Below, one piece after another: positions 1 to 9,729 of a stretch of 53,761 nt of DNA (position 1 is the stretch's first letter; the number at the start of each line of letters is the position of its first letter). The notes below the pieces were generated by a model. It was not told the DNA's origin, ran no database searches, and saw nothing but the letters and a program-made list of their open reading frames with translations. The stretch spans positions 1 through 53,761 of the forward strand of contig JAEUKV010000051.1 in the NCBI GenBank assembly GCA_016794165.1, in the 5' to 3' direction. Source of the DNA: Rhodospirillaceae bacterium (GTDB lineage Bacteria > Pseudomonadota > Alphaproteobacteria > Dongiales > Dongiaceae). Position numbers and translations under genes: made by a program.

Positions 1-513
1 GCGGTGGGGACCCCGGCCACCGCCAGCGACGCCCACACCGTCGCCAGCTCCATACACTCACCCCTTGACATAGCGGGCGGCCGTTTCGCCATTGACGGGG
101 GTACCGGGGTGGTGACGGTCGCTGCGGCACTCGACCATGAAAGTGCCACCAGTCACGATATCACGGTGCTGGCGACCAGCAGCGATGGCTCCAGCAACAG
201 CCAGAATTTTACGATTCAGATCTCCAACGTGAACGACAATCCGGTGGTCGGACCGGTTGACAGCAATGGCGCGGCAAACCTGGTGGCCGAGAACGCCGCC
301 ATCGGCACGGCGGTCGGGATCACGGCGACGGCCAGCGACGCCGACACCGGCGCCACCATCAGCTACACTCTCAGTAACAATGCGGGCGGCCGCTTCGCCA
401 TCGACGGGGGTACCGGGGTGGTGACGGTGGCCGGGGCGCTGGACTATGAAAGTGCCACCAGTCACGACATCACGGTGCTGGCGACCAGCAGCGATGGTTC
501 CAGCAACAGCCAG
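1..513 (+). repeat. 309-bp tandem repeat encoding cadherin-like units
   Basis: Positions 73-204 and 382-513 are nearly identical over 132 bp with an exact 309-bp (103-codon) offset, and the flanking parts (1-72 versus 310-381) align more weakly. The unit encodes AGGRFAIDGGTGVVTV followed by ESATSHDITVLATSSDGSSNSQ. More units probably lie to the left of the window. The 48-72 segment of the first copy reads best in a shifted frame when compared with the second copy. Confidence 0.85.
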
Positions 514-2973
514 ACGTTCACTGTCGAAGTTGGCAATGTCAATGACGTGCCCGTTGCCGTGGACGATGATCCGGCCCTGACGATCACCGCACTGAACACA
601 CCGACCACTGGCATCAATTTGCTTGCCAATGACGAGATCGGCATCGATACGCCCGGCTTGATCAATGCCGTGAAGCTGGGCGACGGCGCCTTTGTCGCCG
701 TCGGTGCGGATGGTGTCGACATCCATGTCCGCGCGGACGGCTCGGCCGGCAGTGCCGGGGACAGCATCGGCACGATGCATATCAACCAGGATGGCAGCTG
801 GTCTTTCACGCAAGGCGTGGGTTCCAACCTGGCCGACCTGCAGTTCACCTACCGACTGGCAGACTCCAACGGTGATACGGACACGGCGGCGTTTTCGGTC
901 GATCTGCTTGACCCGGCGCCGATTAACTACAACGACGCAACGTCGACGCAGGCGGTAGACCAGCAGAACAACATCATGATTATCCTCGACTGCTCGGGGT
1001 CGATGGGGACGTCGATTGGCGGTACCACCCGCTTCGCCCTGGCCAAGGCGGCGCTGGCCAACATGCTTTCGCAATATGACCAGGCTGGCGACGTCAATGT
1101 CATGGTTGTCGGTTTCAGTTCCAGTGCGACGACCATGTCGGAGTGGGGCGATGTCGCGGAAGCCCTTGATTTCATCAACGGCCTCACGGCCAGCGGTGCC
1201 ACCAGCTATGCCAACGGCATCTCGGCGGCGACAAGCATCCTCAACAATGTCACGCTGCAGGACCAGTTGCTGTCGGGCCCGACCACAGTCTATTTCCTGT
1301 CCGATGGCGAGCCGTCATCCGGCAGCAGCCTTGCCAGCAACAGCGCGGTGCGCAACGCCTGGGATACCGCGCTGGTGAACAACGTCGACCGGATTCTGGC
1401 TGTCGCCCTGGGGTCCGATATCCAGACGACCGACCAGGACCTGATCGATGTCGCCAACCCAAACGGCGGCGGTGCACCAGCCAATGCGGTGATCCAGGTC
1501 AGCAATATCAACGATCTCAGCGCGGCGCTCGCCGCTACGACCGCGAGTGCCAGTGGCAACGTGCTGGATGGGTCGCTGACGGCCGGTGACGGCGATGGCG
1601 GGGTTGCCGGGGTTACGCCGGACAAGGAGGGTGATCCGCTGACCCGCCTCGCAAGTTTCAGCTATGTCGACCCGCAGCAGGGCAATGGCACCAACTCGCT
1701 ATCCATCTCCTGGAACGGCCTTGCCGCCGTGGTCAGCGGCGCCGCGGCCGGTCAGGTGATCTCCAATACCGGCGGCGTTGTTACCTTTGCCACCAATTTC
1801 GGGGTGATGACCTTCTTCTTCGTGGACAGCGGGACGCGCCTCGCCGGCGATTTCACCTTCACGGCGACCGCCTCGACAATCGCGCAGGTCGAGAATTTTC
1901 ATTATGCGACGATTGACGGCGACGGTGATCTTGATCCCGATGGCGGCGCCAATCTCGTGATCAACATTCCGGCCGACTTTTCATTGAAGATCGAGCCGGT
2001 AGTGACGAATTTCCAGCCGGGTTCATTAACGGGCAATCAAACCGGGAGCGGCAGCACCAGCAACACCTTCAATGGTGATTCTGGCAACAATCGCCTCGAT
2101 GGTGCCGGCGGCGACGACACCTTGAATGGCAACGATGGCAATGACTGGCTGATCGGCGGGCCGGGCGATGACAAGCTCAACGGCGGCAACGGCGATGACT
2201 ACCTGGATGGCGGTACCGGCAACGACACCATGGCGGGCGGCGCCGGCAACGACGCCTATATCGTCAACAGCGCTGGCGACACGGTATCGGAAGATCCCAA
2301 TGGCGGGACCGATATCGTCTTTGCCGGAGTTACCTATGCGATTGTCGATGTCGATGTGGAAAACCTGGTCCTGACCGGGTCCTCAAACATCAACGGCACA
2401 GGCAACGAGGCCGGCAACCAGATTTATGGCAACGTCGGCAACAACGTCCTGTCCGGGGCTGGTGGGGACGACTATCTGGCCGGCGGCGCCGGTAACGACA
2501 ACCTGGACGGTGGCAGTGGCGACGATTTTCTTTCGGGTGGTGCCGGCCGAGACGTCCTCACGGGCGGTGCCGGCAACGACATCTTCCACAATCAATCGAC
2601 AGGCGACAATTACAGCGTCGGTTCGAACGTGGCCGTCTCAACCATCGGCTCGGGGCTCCTGGACCAGATCACTGATTTCGATGCGGCGTCGGACAAGATC
2701 GTCTTCAGTGCCCTCTATGACGGAACGGGCGGCTGGGAGGCGGGGCATCTGTTCGTGGAAGGGATCGATTTCGCGACGATCACCGAAGAATACAACGGCA
2801 CCAATGGCACCGGCACCGCCTATGCCGACGGCAAGGCGTCGTTGATCCTGGATGCCGACAACAATCTCATCTATGACGCCAACGGCGCCGAGGCCGGGTA
2901 CACCATCGTCGCGCAGATCGACACCGCCGGTGGGTCGCCGGATGTCACCGCGAACAATGTGCTGGCGGCATGA
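1..2973 (+). CDS. Type I-secreted RTX adhesin with cadherin-like repeats and VWA domain (5' end missing)
   Basis: The reading frame is open to the left edge, so the N-terminus is outside the window. About 990 residues are visible. In order: two cadherin-like repeats ending in NVND motifs (residues 1-185), a VCBS/Ig-like linker (to about 310), a von Willebrand A domain whose MIDAS motif DCSGSMG starts at residue 329, a spacer, two blocks of GGxGxDxL calcium-binding RTX nonapeptides (about 688-755 and 800-862), and a C-terminal segment with LDQITDFDAASDKIVF typical of type I secretion substrates. It lies 28 bp before its own ABC exporter. By family knowledge this is a LapA/BapA-like surface or released adhesin. 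The bound ligand cannot be read from sequence. The domain order is seen directly; the adhesive role is inferred. Confidence 0.9.
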   Translation, partial: AVGTPATASDAHTVASSIHSPLDIAGGRFAIDGGTGVVTVAAALDHESATSHDITVLATSSDGSSNSQNFTIQISNVNDNPVVGPVDSNGAANLVAENAAIGTAVGITATASDADTGATISYTLSNNAGGRFAIDGGTGVVTVAGALDYESATSHDITVLATSSDGSSNSQTFTVEVGNVNDVPVAVDDDPALTITALNTPTTGINLLANDEIGIDTPGLINAVKLGDGAFVAVGADGVDIHVRADGSAGSAGDSIGTMHINQDGSWSFTQGVGSNLADLQFTYRLADSNGDTDTAAFSVDLLDPAPINYNDATSTQAVDQQNNIMIILDCSGSMGTSIGGTTRFALAKAALANMLSQYDQAGDVNVMVVGFSSSATTMSEWGDVAEALDFINGLTASGATSYANGISAATSILNNVTLQDQLLSGPTTVYFLSDGEPSSGSSLASNSAVRNAWDTALVNNVDRILAVALGSDIQTTDQDLIDVANPNGGGAPANAVIQVSNINDLSAALAATTASASGNVLDGSLTAGDGDGGVAGVTPDKEGDPLTRLASFSYVDPQQGNGTNSLSISWNGLAAVVSGAAAGQVISNTGGVVTFATNFGVMTFFFVDSGTRLAGDFTFTATASTIAQVENFHYATIDGDGDLDPDGGANLVINIPADFSLKIEPVVTNFQPGSLTGNQTGSGSTSNTFNGDSGNNRLDGAGGDDTLNGNDGNDWLIGGPGDDKLNGGNGDDYLDGGTGNDTMAGGAGNDAYIVNSAGDTVSEDPNGGTDIVFAGVTYAIVDVDVENLVLTGSSNINGTGNEAGNQIYGNVGNNVLSGAGGDDYLAGGAGNDNLDGGSGDDFLSGGAGRDVLTGGAGNDIFHNQSTGDNYSVGSNVAVSTIGSGLLDQITDFDAASDKIVFSALYDGTGGWEAGHLFVEGIDFATITEEYNGTNGTGTAYADGKASLILDADNNLIYDANGAEAGYTIVAQIDTAGGSPDVTANNVLAA

Positions 2974-3001
2974 TCCTGCGCGAAGGCCAAAGTGAAGCGA
3001 G

Positions 3002-4723
3002 ATGAACGGCCCGGAGAATAACCGTAGCGGTCGCTTCCGTTTGCTGGCCGATATCGTTGGCCCGGCCCTGCCGGGTCTTCTGATCATGTCCCTGTTCATC
3101 AATCTGCTGGCATTGGCGACACCGCTCTTTGTCATGCAGGTCTACGACCGCGTCATCTTTCACGCCGGCCTCACCACGCTGCAGGCGCTGGTACTGGGTA
3201 TTTGTGCCGTCATTCTGTTCGACTTCATCCTGCGCCAGGCGCGTAGCCGGGTCCTGCAACGAGTGGCACTGGCCGTTGATGTCGATCTTGGCCGCGCACT
3301 CTTTGCCAAGGTGGCGGGCCTGCCGCTGCAGGTCCTTGAATCCCGACCGGGCCATGCCTGGCAGTTCCTGTTTCGCGATCTCGAAACCGTGCGCAACACC
3401 GTGGCCGGTGCCGCGGTTATCGCTCTTGTCGACCTTCCCTTCATTGTATTCTTTCTCGGGCTGGTGATCTGGCTGGCGCCGCCATTGGCCTGGGTTTTTG
3501 CCCTGGTCGCCGTCGCCTTCGTCCTGCTGGGGCTGTGGAACGGCATTTCGGTCGGGCGCGCTTCCCGGATCGAGCGCGAAGCCACGATGCGCCGTGACCG
3601 GCTGCTCAACGAGATCGTGCTCGGGCGCACGGTCATGAAATCGGCCGCCATGGCGGGGCCGCTGCAGGCGCTGTGGGAAAAGGGCCAGGCAGCCAGCATC
3701 CAATCAGCGATCAAGCGCGGCCGCCTCGCCGATGGATCGATGAATGCGGGGGCGAGCCTCGGCGTAATCGCCACGATTGCGCTGACCAGCGTGGGCGCCG
3801 TCGCCATCCTCGATCTCAAGATGACCATTGGCACACTGGTGGCGGCCAATCTGCTCTCGAGCCGGCTCATCGCGCCGCTCTCCCAACTCATTACGTCCTG
3901 GCGTTCCCTGGCCGCGCTGCGCGAATCCGCGGGCCGGTTGAATGCCATTCTGGCCGAGCCGGATGACCGGCGGCTGGATGCGATCGATCTGCCGCGACCG
4001 TCCGGCAAGCTGCAGGTCGAGGAGGCGACTTTCACCTACGACCCGGAGGCCGCCCCGGCCCTCAAGGCGATCTCCGTACGGTTCGGGCCGGGTGGGCTTC
4101 ATGCCATTGTCGGTCCCAATGGCAGCGGCAAGACCACACTGCTCAAGCTCGCCCACGGGCTCTACCGGCCGGCCACGGGCCGCGTGCTGCTGGACGACGC
4201 CGATATCTCGCAGTTCAGTCGCGATCAGGTGGCGGCCTGGATCGGCTATGTGCCCCAGGACGGCTTTCTCTTCAGCGGCACGGTGCGGGAGAATATTGCG
4301 CGCTTCGCCACGGACGCCGCCGATGCTGATATTCTTGCCGCGGCCGAGCTCGCCGGCGTTCACAGCTTCGTCGCCGATCTGCCGGATGGCTACGATACAC
4401 AGGTGGGCGAGGGCGGCGGGCGTTTCTCGACCGGTCAGCGCCAGCGTATCGCCATCGCGCGCGCCCTGGTCGGCAATCCGCCGATCGTGCTGCTCGACGA
4501 GCCCACCAGCAATCTCGACCGGGACGCCGAGGACGACCTGCGTCGGCACCTCTGCGAGATGGCGCGCAGCCGTACCGTCGTCATGGTGACACACAGTCCG
4601 GCCTTGCTGCAGGCGAGCGACAGCATCACCGTGCTGGTCAAGGGTACTATCGCCCTCGCGGGTCGGACCGAGCAGGTTCTCCCGCGCCTCATGGGCAGCC
4701 ATGTCCGACAGGTCGGTACATGA
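3002..4723 (+). CDS. Type I secretion ABC exporter (fused permease-ATPase)
   Basis: This 573-residue half-transporter would dimerise in the inner membrane and power export of the upstream RTX protein. An N-terminal membrane domain (residues about 20-300, with segments near 25-45, 58-75, 135-180 and 255-300) precedes an ATPase domain with Walker A GPNGSGKT at 371-378 and Walker B IVLLDEPT. There is no N-terminal C39-like domain, so it is PrtD-like in length rather than HlyB/LapB-like. The ABC signature reads FSTGQRQ rather than LSGGQ, a variation seen in some exporters. It overlaps the next gene by ATGA, indicating translational coupling. The outer-membrane TolC partner is not in the window. 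Confidence 0.92.
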   Translation: MNGPENNRSGRFRLLADIVGPALPGLLIMSLFINLLALATPLFVMQVYDRVIFHAGLTTLQALVLGICAVILFDFILRQARSRVLQRVALAVDVDLGRALFAKVAGLPLQVLESRPGHAWQFLFRDLETVRNTVAGAAVIALVDLPFIVFFLGLVIWLAPPLAWVFALVAVAFVLLGLWNGISVGRASRIEREATMRRDRLLNEIVLGRTVMKSAAMAGPLQALWEKGQAASIQSAIKRGRLADGSMNAGASLGVIATIALTSVGAVAILDLKMTIGTLVAANLLSSRLIAPLSQLITSWRSLAALRESAGRLNAILAEPDDRRLDAIDLPRPSGKLQVEEATFTYDPEAAPALKAISVRFGPGGLHAIVGPNGSGKTTLLKLAHGLYRPATGRVLLDDADISQFSRDQVAAWIGYVPQDGFLFSGTVRENIARFATDAADADILAAAELAGVHSFVADLPDGYDTQVGEGGGRFSTGQRQRIAIARALVGNPPIVLLDEPTSNLDRDAEDDLRRHLCEMARSRTVVMVTHSPALLQASDSITVLVKGTIALAGRTEQVLPRLMGSHVRQVGT

Positions 4724-6027
4724 GCCAAACCCGGAAGATCGAGTCCCTCGATGCGCTCCGCCAGGAGACCCGCTCTTCCGGATGGGTGGTGCTGGCGGTG
4801 ACCAGCATTGCGCTGATCTGCGCTTTCTTTGCCTGGGCCGCGGTTGCGCGATTCGACCAGTTTTCGGTGGCCGAAGGAGAAGTGGCCCCCTCCGACAAGG
4901 TGAAGGTGATTCAGCATCTGGAAGGTGGCGCCATCGCCGCCATCCTCGTCAGCGATGGTCAGCTGGTGACCGCCGGGACCGAATTGGTTGAGGTTGAACT
5001 TGGCCTCGGTAGCGCTAACCGTGAGGAATTGCAGGCCCGCCTCGACAGCCTCGCTTTGGCGCGGGCGCGGTTGATGGCGGAATCGAGCGGCACGCCGCTC
5101 GCCTTGCCGCCGGATCTGGTGGCGCGCCGCCCGGATCTGGCCGCTGCCGAGGAGTCCGCTTACAACGCCCGCCAAACCGAACTCAACAACCGCATAGAAT
5201 CCGCCCAACAGCGGGTGCGCCAGCAGGAACTGGCAGTGAGCGAACTGCAGGCGACCTATAACGCCACCGCCACCGACTTCCAGATGTCGAACCAGAACCT
5301 CGCCATGTCGGCGGATCTCCTGCGCGATGGCCTCACCTCCAAGATGGAGCATCTCGCCCGCGAGCGCGAAGCCAAGCTGCTCGAAGGCAAGATCAGCGCC
5401 TTGCGCTCCTCCATCCCTAAGGCGCGCGCGGCACTTGACGAGGCTCAGGCCAATCTCAACGACGAAAAGCTAAAGTTTGACCGCAATTCCTTCGAGGAAC
5501 TCGGCCGGGTCGAGCAGGAAATCTCCGCCACCACCGAGATGTTCACCAAGGCCGACAGCCAGGCCTCGCGCAAGACTATCCGCGCCCCCGTGGACGGCAT
5601 CGTCAAGAACCTGCGCTATCACACCATCGGCGGCGTCATCGGCCCCGGCGATCCGATCATGGAGATCGTGCCGGTCAACGACAATGTCGTCATTGAGGCG
5701 CGGCTGCGACCCGAGGACAGCGGTATCGTCGAACTGGGCCAACCAGTTCGCATCAAAGTCAGCGCCTACGACTTCGTTCGCTTCGGCACGCTCTCCGGAA
5801 CGCTCAGCTATATCGGTGCGGACTCGGTTGCCGACGACGAGGGCAACACCTATTTCCAGGTGATGGTAACCCCCGACCGCACCTATTTGGGCGACGAGCC
5901 GGGTGAGTTTCCGATCCGCCCCGGGATGACGGCCATTGTCGACATCCGCACTGGCAATCGCACGGTGCTCGAATTCCTGCTGAAACCCGTGATGCGGCTG
6001 CGCTACGACAGCCTGCGGGAAAGCTAG
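4720..6027 (+). CDS. HlyD-family membrane fusion protein of the type I secretion system
   Basis: This 435-residue periplasmic adaptor would join the ABC exporter to TolC. One N-terminal membrane helix (about 22-44) is followed by a barrel-sandwich/lipoyl half-motif (VIQHLEGGAIAAILVSDGQLV, about 63-83), a long alpha-helical hairpin (about 100-280), the second lipoyl half (RAPVDGIVKNL, about 288) and a beta-barrel C-terminus ending near RTVLEFLLKPVMRLRYDSLRES. The ATG start lies inside the stop of the exporter gene. The following cyclase gene starts 7 bp after its stop, so all four genes appear to be one operon. Confidence 0.92.
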   Translation: MSQTRKIESLDALRQETRSSGWVVLAVTSIALICAFFAWAAVARFDQFSVAEGEVAPSDKVKVIQHLEGGAIAAILVSDGQLVTAGTELVEVELGLGSANREELQARLDSLALARARLMAESSGTPLALPPDLVARRPDLAAAEESAYNARQTELNNRIESAQQRVRQQELAVSELQATYNATATDFQMSNQNLAMSADLLRDGLTSKMEHLAREREAKLLEGKISALRSSIPKARAALDEAQANLNDEKLKFDRNSFEELGRVEQEISATTEMFTKADSQASRKTIRAPVDGIVKNLRYHTIGGVIGPGDPIMEIVPVNDNVVIEARLRPEDSGIVELGQPVRIKVSAYDFVRFGTLSGTLSYIGADSVADDEGNTYFQVMVTPDRTYLGDEPGEFPIRPGMTAIVDIRTGNRTVLEFLLKPVMRLRYDSLRES

Positions 6028-6034
6028 GATCGGC

Positions 6035-8689
6035 GTGGCGGAAGGATCGGCATCGCAGCGCCATAGCTTGGCGCGATTCTTCCTGCGGGGTCACTGGCTC
6101 GTGGGACTGTTGCTGATGGCCCTGCTCGGCCTGCGCTTTGTCGATCCGGCGGTGGTTGAAAAGCTGCGCTTTCTGCAGTTTGATATCTTTCAACAGATGG
6201 CACCACGGGATAGCAGTGCCGTTCCGTTGGTAATCGTCGACATCGACGAAGATAGTCTGCGCAAGGTCGGTCAATGGCCATGGCCGCGTACCATTCTGGC
6301 CACTCTCGTGGACAATCTCACGGCGGCAGGGACGGCCACAATCGCGTTCGACGTGACCTTTCCGGAGGCGGACAGGACGTCTCCGCAATGGCTGGTCGAC
6401 GCTGCCGGCAGCGAACTTTCACCCGCGACGCGGGCTGAACTTCTCGCCCAGCCGTCAAACGATACGCGGTTCGCCGATAGTCTACGCAAGAGTCGTGTTG
6501 TCCTTGGCATGACGGTGTCGGATCGTGAGGTGGCAGAGTCCGACCTGCCGATTGAAACACCGATCGCAAAGGGTGGCGATCCATGCAGCCTAGTAGAAAA
6601 GAAATATCAGGGTGTCATCGGCAATCTGCCTGAGCTGGATGCCGCCGCCAGTGGGCGCGGAGACTTCAGCCTCGAGCCGGATTGGGATGGCGTCGTGCGG
6701 CGCGTGCCGGCAATCGTCTGTATCGGTGACCGGATCTATCCCGCACTGTCGATCGATGCCCTGCGTGTTGCCACCGGCGAGCCGAGCTTCGCCATTCGAG
6801 CGACGTCGAACAACATTCAACATGTCTCGGTTGGAAAGGCTCGCATCCCCACGGATATTCATGGGTATCTCTGGGTCCACTATCAGCGGCGCGACCCGTC
6901 GATTTACGTGTCGGCGGCCGACGTTCTTGATGGTTCTGTGCCACCAGAAAGGCTGGCCGGCCGCATTGCATTGGTCGGCACTTCTGCAGCCGGTCTCGGC
7001 GATATCGCCGTGTCACCCTTCGGCGCCGTCCCCGGAGTCGAAGTTCACTGGCAAATTCTGGGTTCGATCCTTACCAACGATTACCTCACGCGGGCACCCT
7101 ATGCCGATGCAGCCGAACTTGGCGTCGTTCTGGCGATCGGGCTGTTCCTGCTCGTGGTGATGATCTGGCTCAGAGCGCGCTGGACCGCGTTTTTGCTGCT
7201 CGGGCTGCTGGCATTGCTTGGCGGGGCATCCTGGTATGCCTACCGTCGCCACGGCCTGTTGTTCGATGCAGTCTATCCGGCTATTGCCACCATCCTGCTC
7301 TACACCACGCAGGTTTACGTCAATCACTACCTCTCCGAGCGCCAGCGGCGGCAGGTGAGCGATGCCTTCGGTCGCTATGTCTCGCCTGTGCTCGTGCAGC
7401 GTCTCGCCAAGGATGCGGCGAGATTGGAGTTGGGTGGCGAGACCAAGGACATGACCATCCTGTTCTGCGATATCCGCGGCTTCACCCAGATTTCGGAGCG
7501 ATTCAAGGGCAATCCGCAGGGCCTTACCACGCTCATCAACCGCTTCCTGACGCCCCTCAGCGAAGAGGTCATGCAGCACCAGGGTACCATCGACAAATAT
7601 ATCGGCGATTGCATCATGGCTTTCTGGAATGCTCCGCTGGACGATCCGGATCACGCCCGCAATGCCTGCGCAGCGGCACTTGCCATGTTCGAGGCGCTCG
7701 ACCGGCTCAATGCGGAACTGGCACAGGAAGCGCGCCACACGCAGGAACCCGAGAATCTACCCCGCACCTATCGCAGGCTGAAGGAACTCGACGACAAGGA
7801 GCAGGACGAACGCCTGCAGATCGCTGCGACCCTGCGTGGCAGTGCCAGCGAAGGCCACGCCTATGCGCAATATGCGCTAGGCAAGGCCTATCGCGACGGT
7901 CTGGTGGGGCAGCGCAGCGCCGATGAGGCTGTGCGCTGGTTCTCGGCGGCGGCGGAACAAGGCTATTCCCTGGCCCAGCGCAATCTGGGTGAACGCCTGG
8001 CGCGGGGCGAGGGGGTACCGCGGGACGAAGTGATGGCGCTGCAGTGGCTCACACTGGCGGCGCGAGATGGCCTTGCCGCGGCGGAAGAGGTGCGGATCGA
8101 ACTCATGCAGCGCATGACCGTGGCCGAGATCGCCACCGCCGAGCGACGGGCGCGGGCCTGGCGCCCCAACAGCCCGCGGATCGGTATCACGGCGATTCAT
8201 ATGGGGATCGGCATCAATTCCGGCGAATGCGTCGTCGGCAACATGGGCTCGCGCCTGCGCTTCGACTATTCGGTATTGGGCGATGCGGTCAACGTCGCCG
8301 CGCGCATCGAATCCCAATCCAGCAACTATGGCGTCGACATCGTCATTAGCGAGTCGACCTATGCCCAGGCCAGAGATTTCGCCGCCCTGGAGATCGACCG
8401 CATCATCGTCAAGGGAAAGAGCGAGCCGGTCCGCATCTATGCGCTGCTGGGCACGCCGCAAGTAGCGCAAAGTGGTGCGTTCCGCGACCTGGCCTGGCGA
8501 CACGAGGCCCTGCTGCAGGCTTATCGCGAACGGCAATGGCAGGAATGCCTGCAGCACATCGAGGCCTGCGCCCATCTCTGGCCGAGCCTCGCGCCGCTCT
8601 ACGACCTTTATCGGGACCGCATCGAGAATTTCCTGGTCGATGCACCGAGCGCCGATTGGGATGGAGTCTTCGTCGCTCTCAAGAAATAG
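6035..8689 (+). CDS. CHASE2-domain class III adenylate/guanylate cyclase with Sel1 repeats inserted in the catalytic domain
   Basis: The start is GTG, 7 bp after the HlyD gene. This 884-residue membrane protein has an N-terminal helix (about 20-38), an extracytoplasmic CHASE2 sensor (about 40-355), three helices (about 360-430) and a class III cyclase domain. The first cyclase half carries FCDIRGFTQISE and KYIGDCIMAFW, giving metal-binding Asp and substrate Lys. The second half (from about 722) carries GIGINSGECVVGNMGS and DYSVLGDAVNVAARIE, giving the transition-state Asn/Arg. Between them, at about 600-680, sit two Sel1/TPR-like repeats (GHAYAQYALGKAYRDG and SLAQRNLGERLARGEG). All catalytic residues look intact, so activity is likely. 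The Lys and Asp in the substrate site favour ATP, but this is not certain. A link to adhesin secretion is inferred from operon position. Confidence 0.9.
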   Translation: MAEGSASQRHSLARFFLRGHWLVGLLLMALLGLRFVDPAVVEKLRFLQFDIFQQMAPRDSSAVPLVIVDIDEDSLRKVGQWPWPRTILATLVDNLTAAGTATIAFDVTFPEADRTSPQWLVDAAGSELSPATRAELLAQPSNDTRFADSLRKSRVVLGMTVSDREVAESDLPIETPIAKGGDPCSLVEKKYQGVIGNLPELDAAASGRGDFSLEPDWDGVVRRVPAIVCIGDRIYPALSIDALRVATGEPSFAIRATSNNIQHVSVGKARIPTDIHGYLWVHYQRRDPSIYVSAADVLDGSVPPERLAGRIALVGTSAAGLGDIAVSPFGAVPGVEVHWQILGSILTNDYLTRAPYADAAELGVVLAIGLFLLVVMIWLRARWTAFLLLGLLALLGGASWYAYRRHGLLFDAVYPAIATILLYTTQVYVNHYLSERQRRQVSDAFGRYVSPVLVQRLAKDAARLELGGETKDMTILFCDIRGFTQISERFKGNPQGLTTLINRFLTPLSEEVMQHQGTIDKYIGDCIMAFWNAPLDDPDHARNACAAALAMFEALDRLNAELAQEARHTQEPENLPRTYRRLKELDDKEQDERLQIAATLRGSASEGHAYAQYALGKAYRDGLVGQRSADEAVRWFSAAAEQGYSLAQRNLGERLARGEGVPRDEVMALQWLTLAARDGLAAAEEVRIELMQRMTVAEIATAERRARAWRPNSPRIGITAIHMGIGINSGECVVGNMGSRLRFDYSVLGDAVNVAARIESQSSNYGVDIVISESTYAQARDFAALEIDRIIVKGKSEPVRIYALLGTPQVAQSGAFRDLAWRHEALLQAYRERQWQECLQHIEACAHLWPSLAPLYDLYRDRIENFLVDAPSADWDGVFVALKK

Positions 8690-8795
8690 CCGAAATCTGC
8701 GGCGTCTTGTACCGGCGGCGTCGTGAGGTTAGCGTGGCAGTCCGATATTCCGATCAACCCTGTTCCCGGCCACCCGGAAAGGCTGCCTGGTACCG

Positions 8796-9722
8796 ATGAC
8801 CTCGCTGCGTCGATCCTTGCCCTCCGCCAACGCCATTTTCGTATTCGAGGCGGCGGCGCGATTCCTGAGCTTCACCCGCGCGGCCGTGGAACTCAACGTC
8901 ACCCAATCGGCGGTCAGTCGCATGATCGGTCGGCTGGAGGCGCATATCGATGCCAAGCTCTTCCTCCGAACGGCGACGGGGATCGAGCTTACCGATGACG
9001 GGCGCCAGCTCTATCATGCAGTGACCGGCAGCTTCCAGCACATCGAGATGGCGATCGAGGCGATCCGGGCGCGCCATGGCGATGCCGGCACGGTGACGCT
9101 GTCCCTGTCCTCGGCCTTCGCCATGCACTGGTTCATGCCGCGGCTCGACCGCTTCCAGGCACTTTACCCGGAAATCGATCTGCGCTTTCAATTGGTGCGC
9201 GGAGAGCCGACCGGACCGGTCGAGGATGTCGATTTTGCCATCCGTTACAATTTTCCGCGCGATGCCGATCACGAGAGCTGGCCGCTGATGGCCGAGAAGG
9301 TCCTGCCGGTGTGCAGTCCCGCTTATCTCGCCGATCATGGGCCATTGGTTCATGGTACCGATCTTGGTCGCCACACCCTGGTCCACCTCTCGGGCTCGAC
9401 CCGGATTCCCTGGACGCGCTATCTCGCCGAGTTCGACTATCCGTCACCGGCCGGCAGCCGCAGCCTGACGTTTTCCGACTATTCCCTGGTGATCCAAGCG
9501 GCGATCAGCGGGCGCGGAGTGGCGCTCGGCTGGTGGCATGTGGTGGCCCACGAACTGGCACAAAAGGAATTGGTTCCGGCGGCGCCGGAGGTACTGCTTA
9601 CAGGCGACCATTATTACCTGGTGGCAAGCAACCGGCGGCCCCTGCGCAACCCGGCAATCTTGGTGCGGGATTGGCTCCTCGCGGAAATGCAGGAATTACG
9701 CGACAAAATCTTGAGTGAATAG
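8796..9722 (+). CDS. LysR-family transcriptional regulator (GcvA-like)
   Basis: This 308-residue protein has an N-terminal winged helix-turn-helix (about 12-70; the core FTRAAVELNVTQSAVSRMI is typical of LysR) and a type 2 periplasmic-binding-like effector domain (about 95-300). The extended N-terminus with LPSANAIFVFEAAARFLSFTRAA resembles GcvA-type members. It is transcribed towards the acyl-CoA dehydrogenase and polyamine-type transporter genes, so these are its most likely targets. LysR regulators are more often divergent from their targets, so this is only moderately supported. Its effector cannot be predicted. Confidence 0.9.
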   Translation: MTSLRRSLPSANAIFVFEAAARFLSFTRAAVELNVTQSAVSRMIGRLEAHIDAKLFLRTATGIELTDDGRQLYHAVTGSFQHIEMAIEAIRARHGDAGTVTLSLSSAFAMHWFMPRLDRFQALYPEIDLRFQLVRGEPTGPVEDVDFAIRYNFPRDADHESWPLMAEKVLPVCSPAYLADHGPLVHGTDLGRHTLVHLSGSTRIPWTRYLAEFDYPSPAGSRSLTFSDYSLVIQAAISGRGVALGWWHVVAHELAQKELVPAAPEVLLTGDHYYLVASNRRPLRNPAILVRDWLLAEMQELRDKILSE

Positions 9723-9729
9723 GCTGGAT

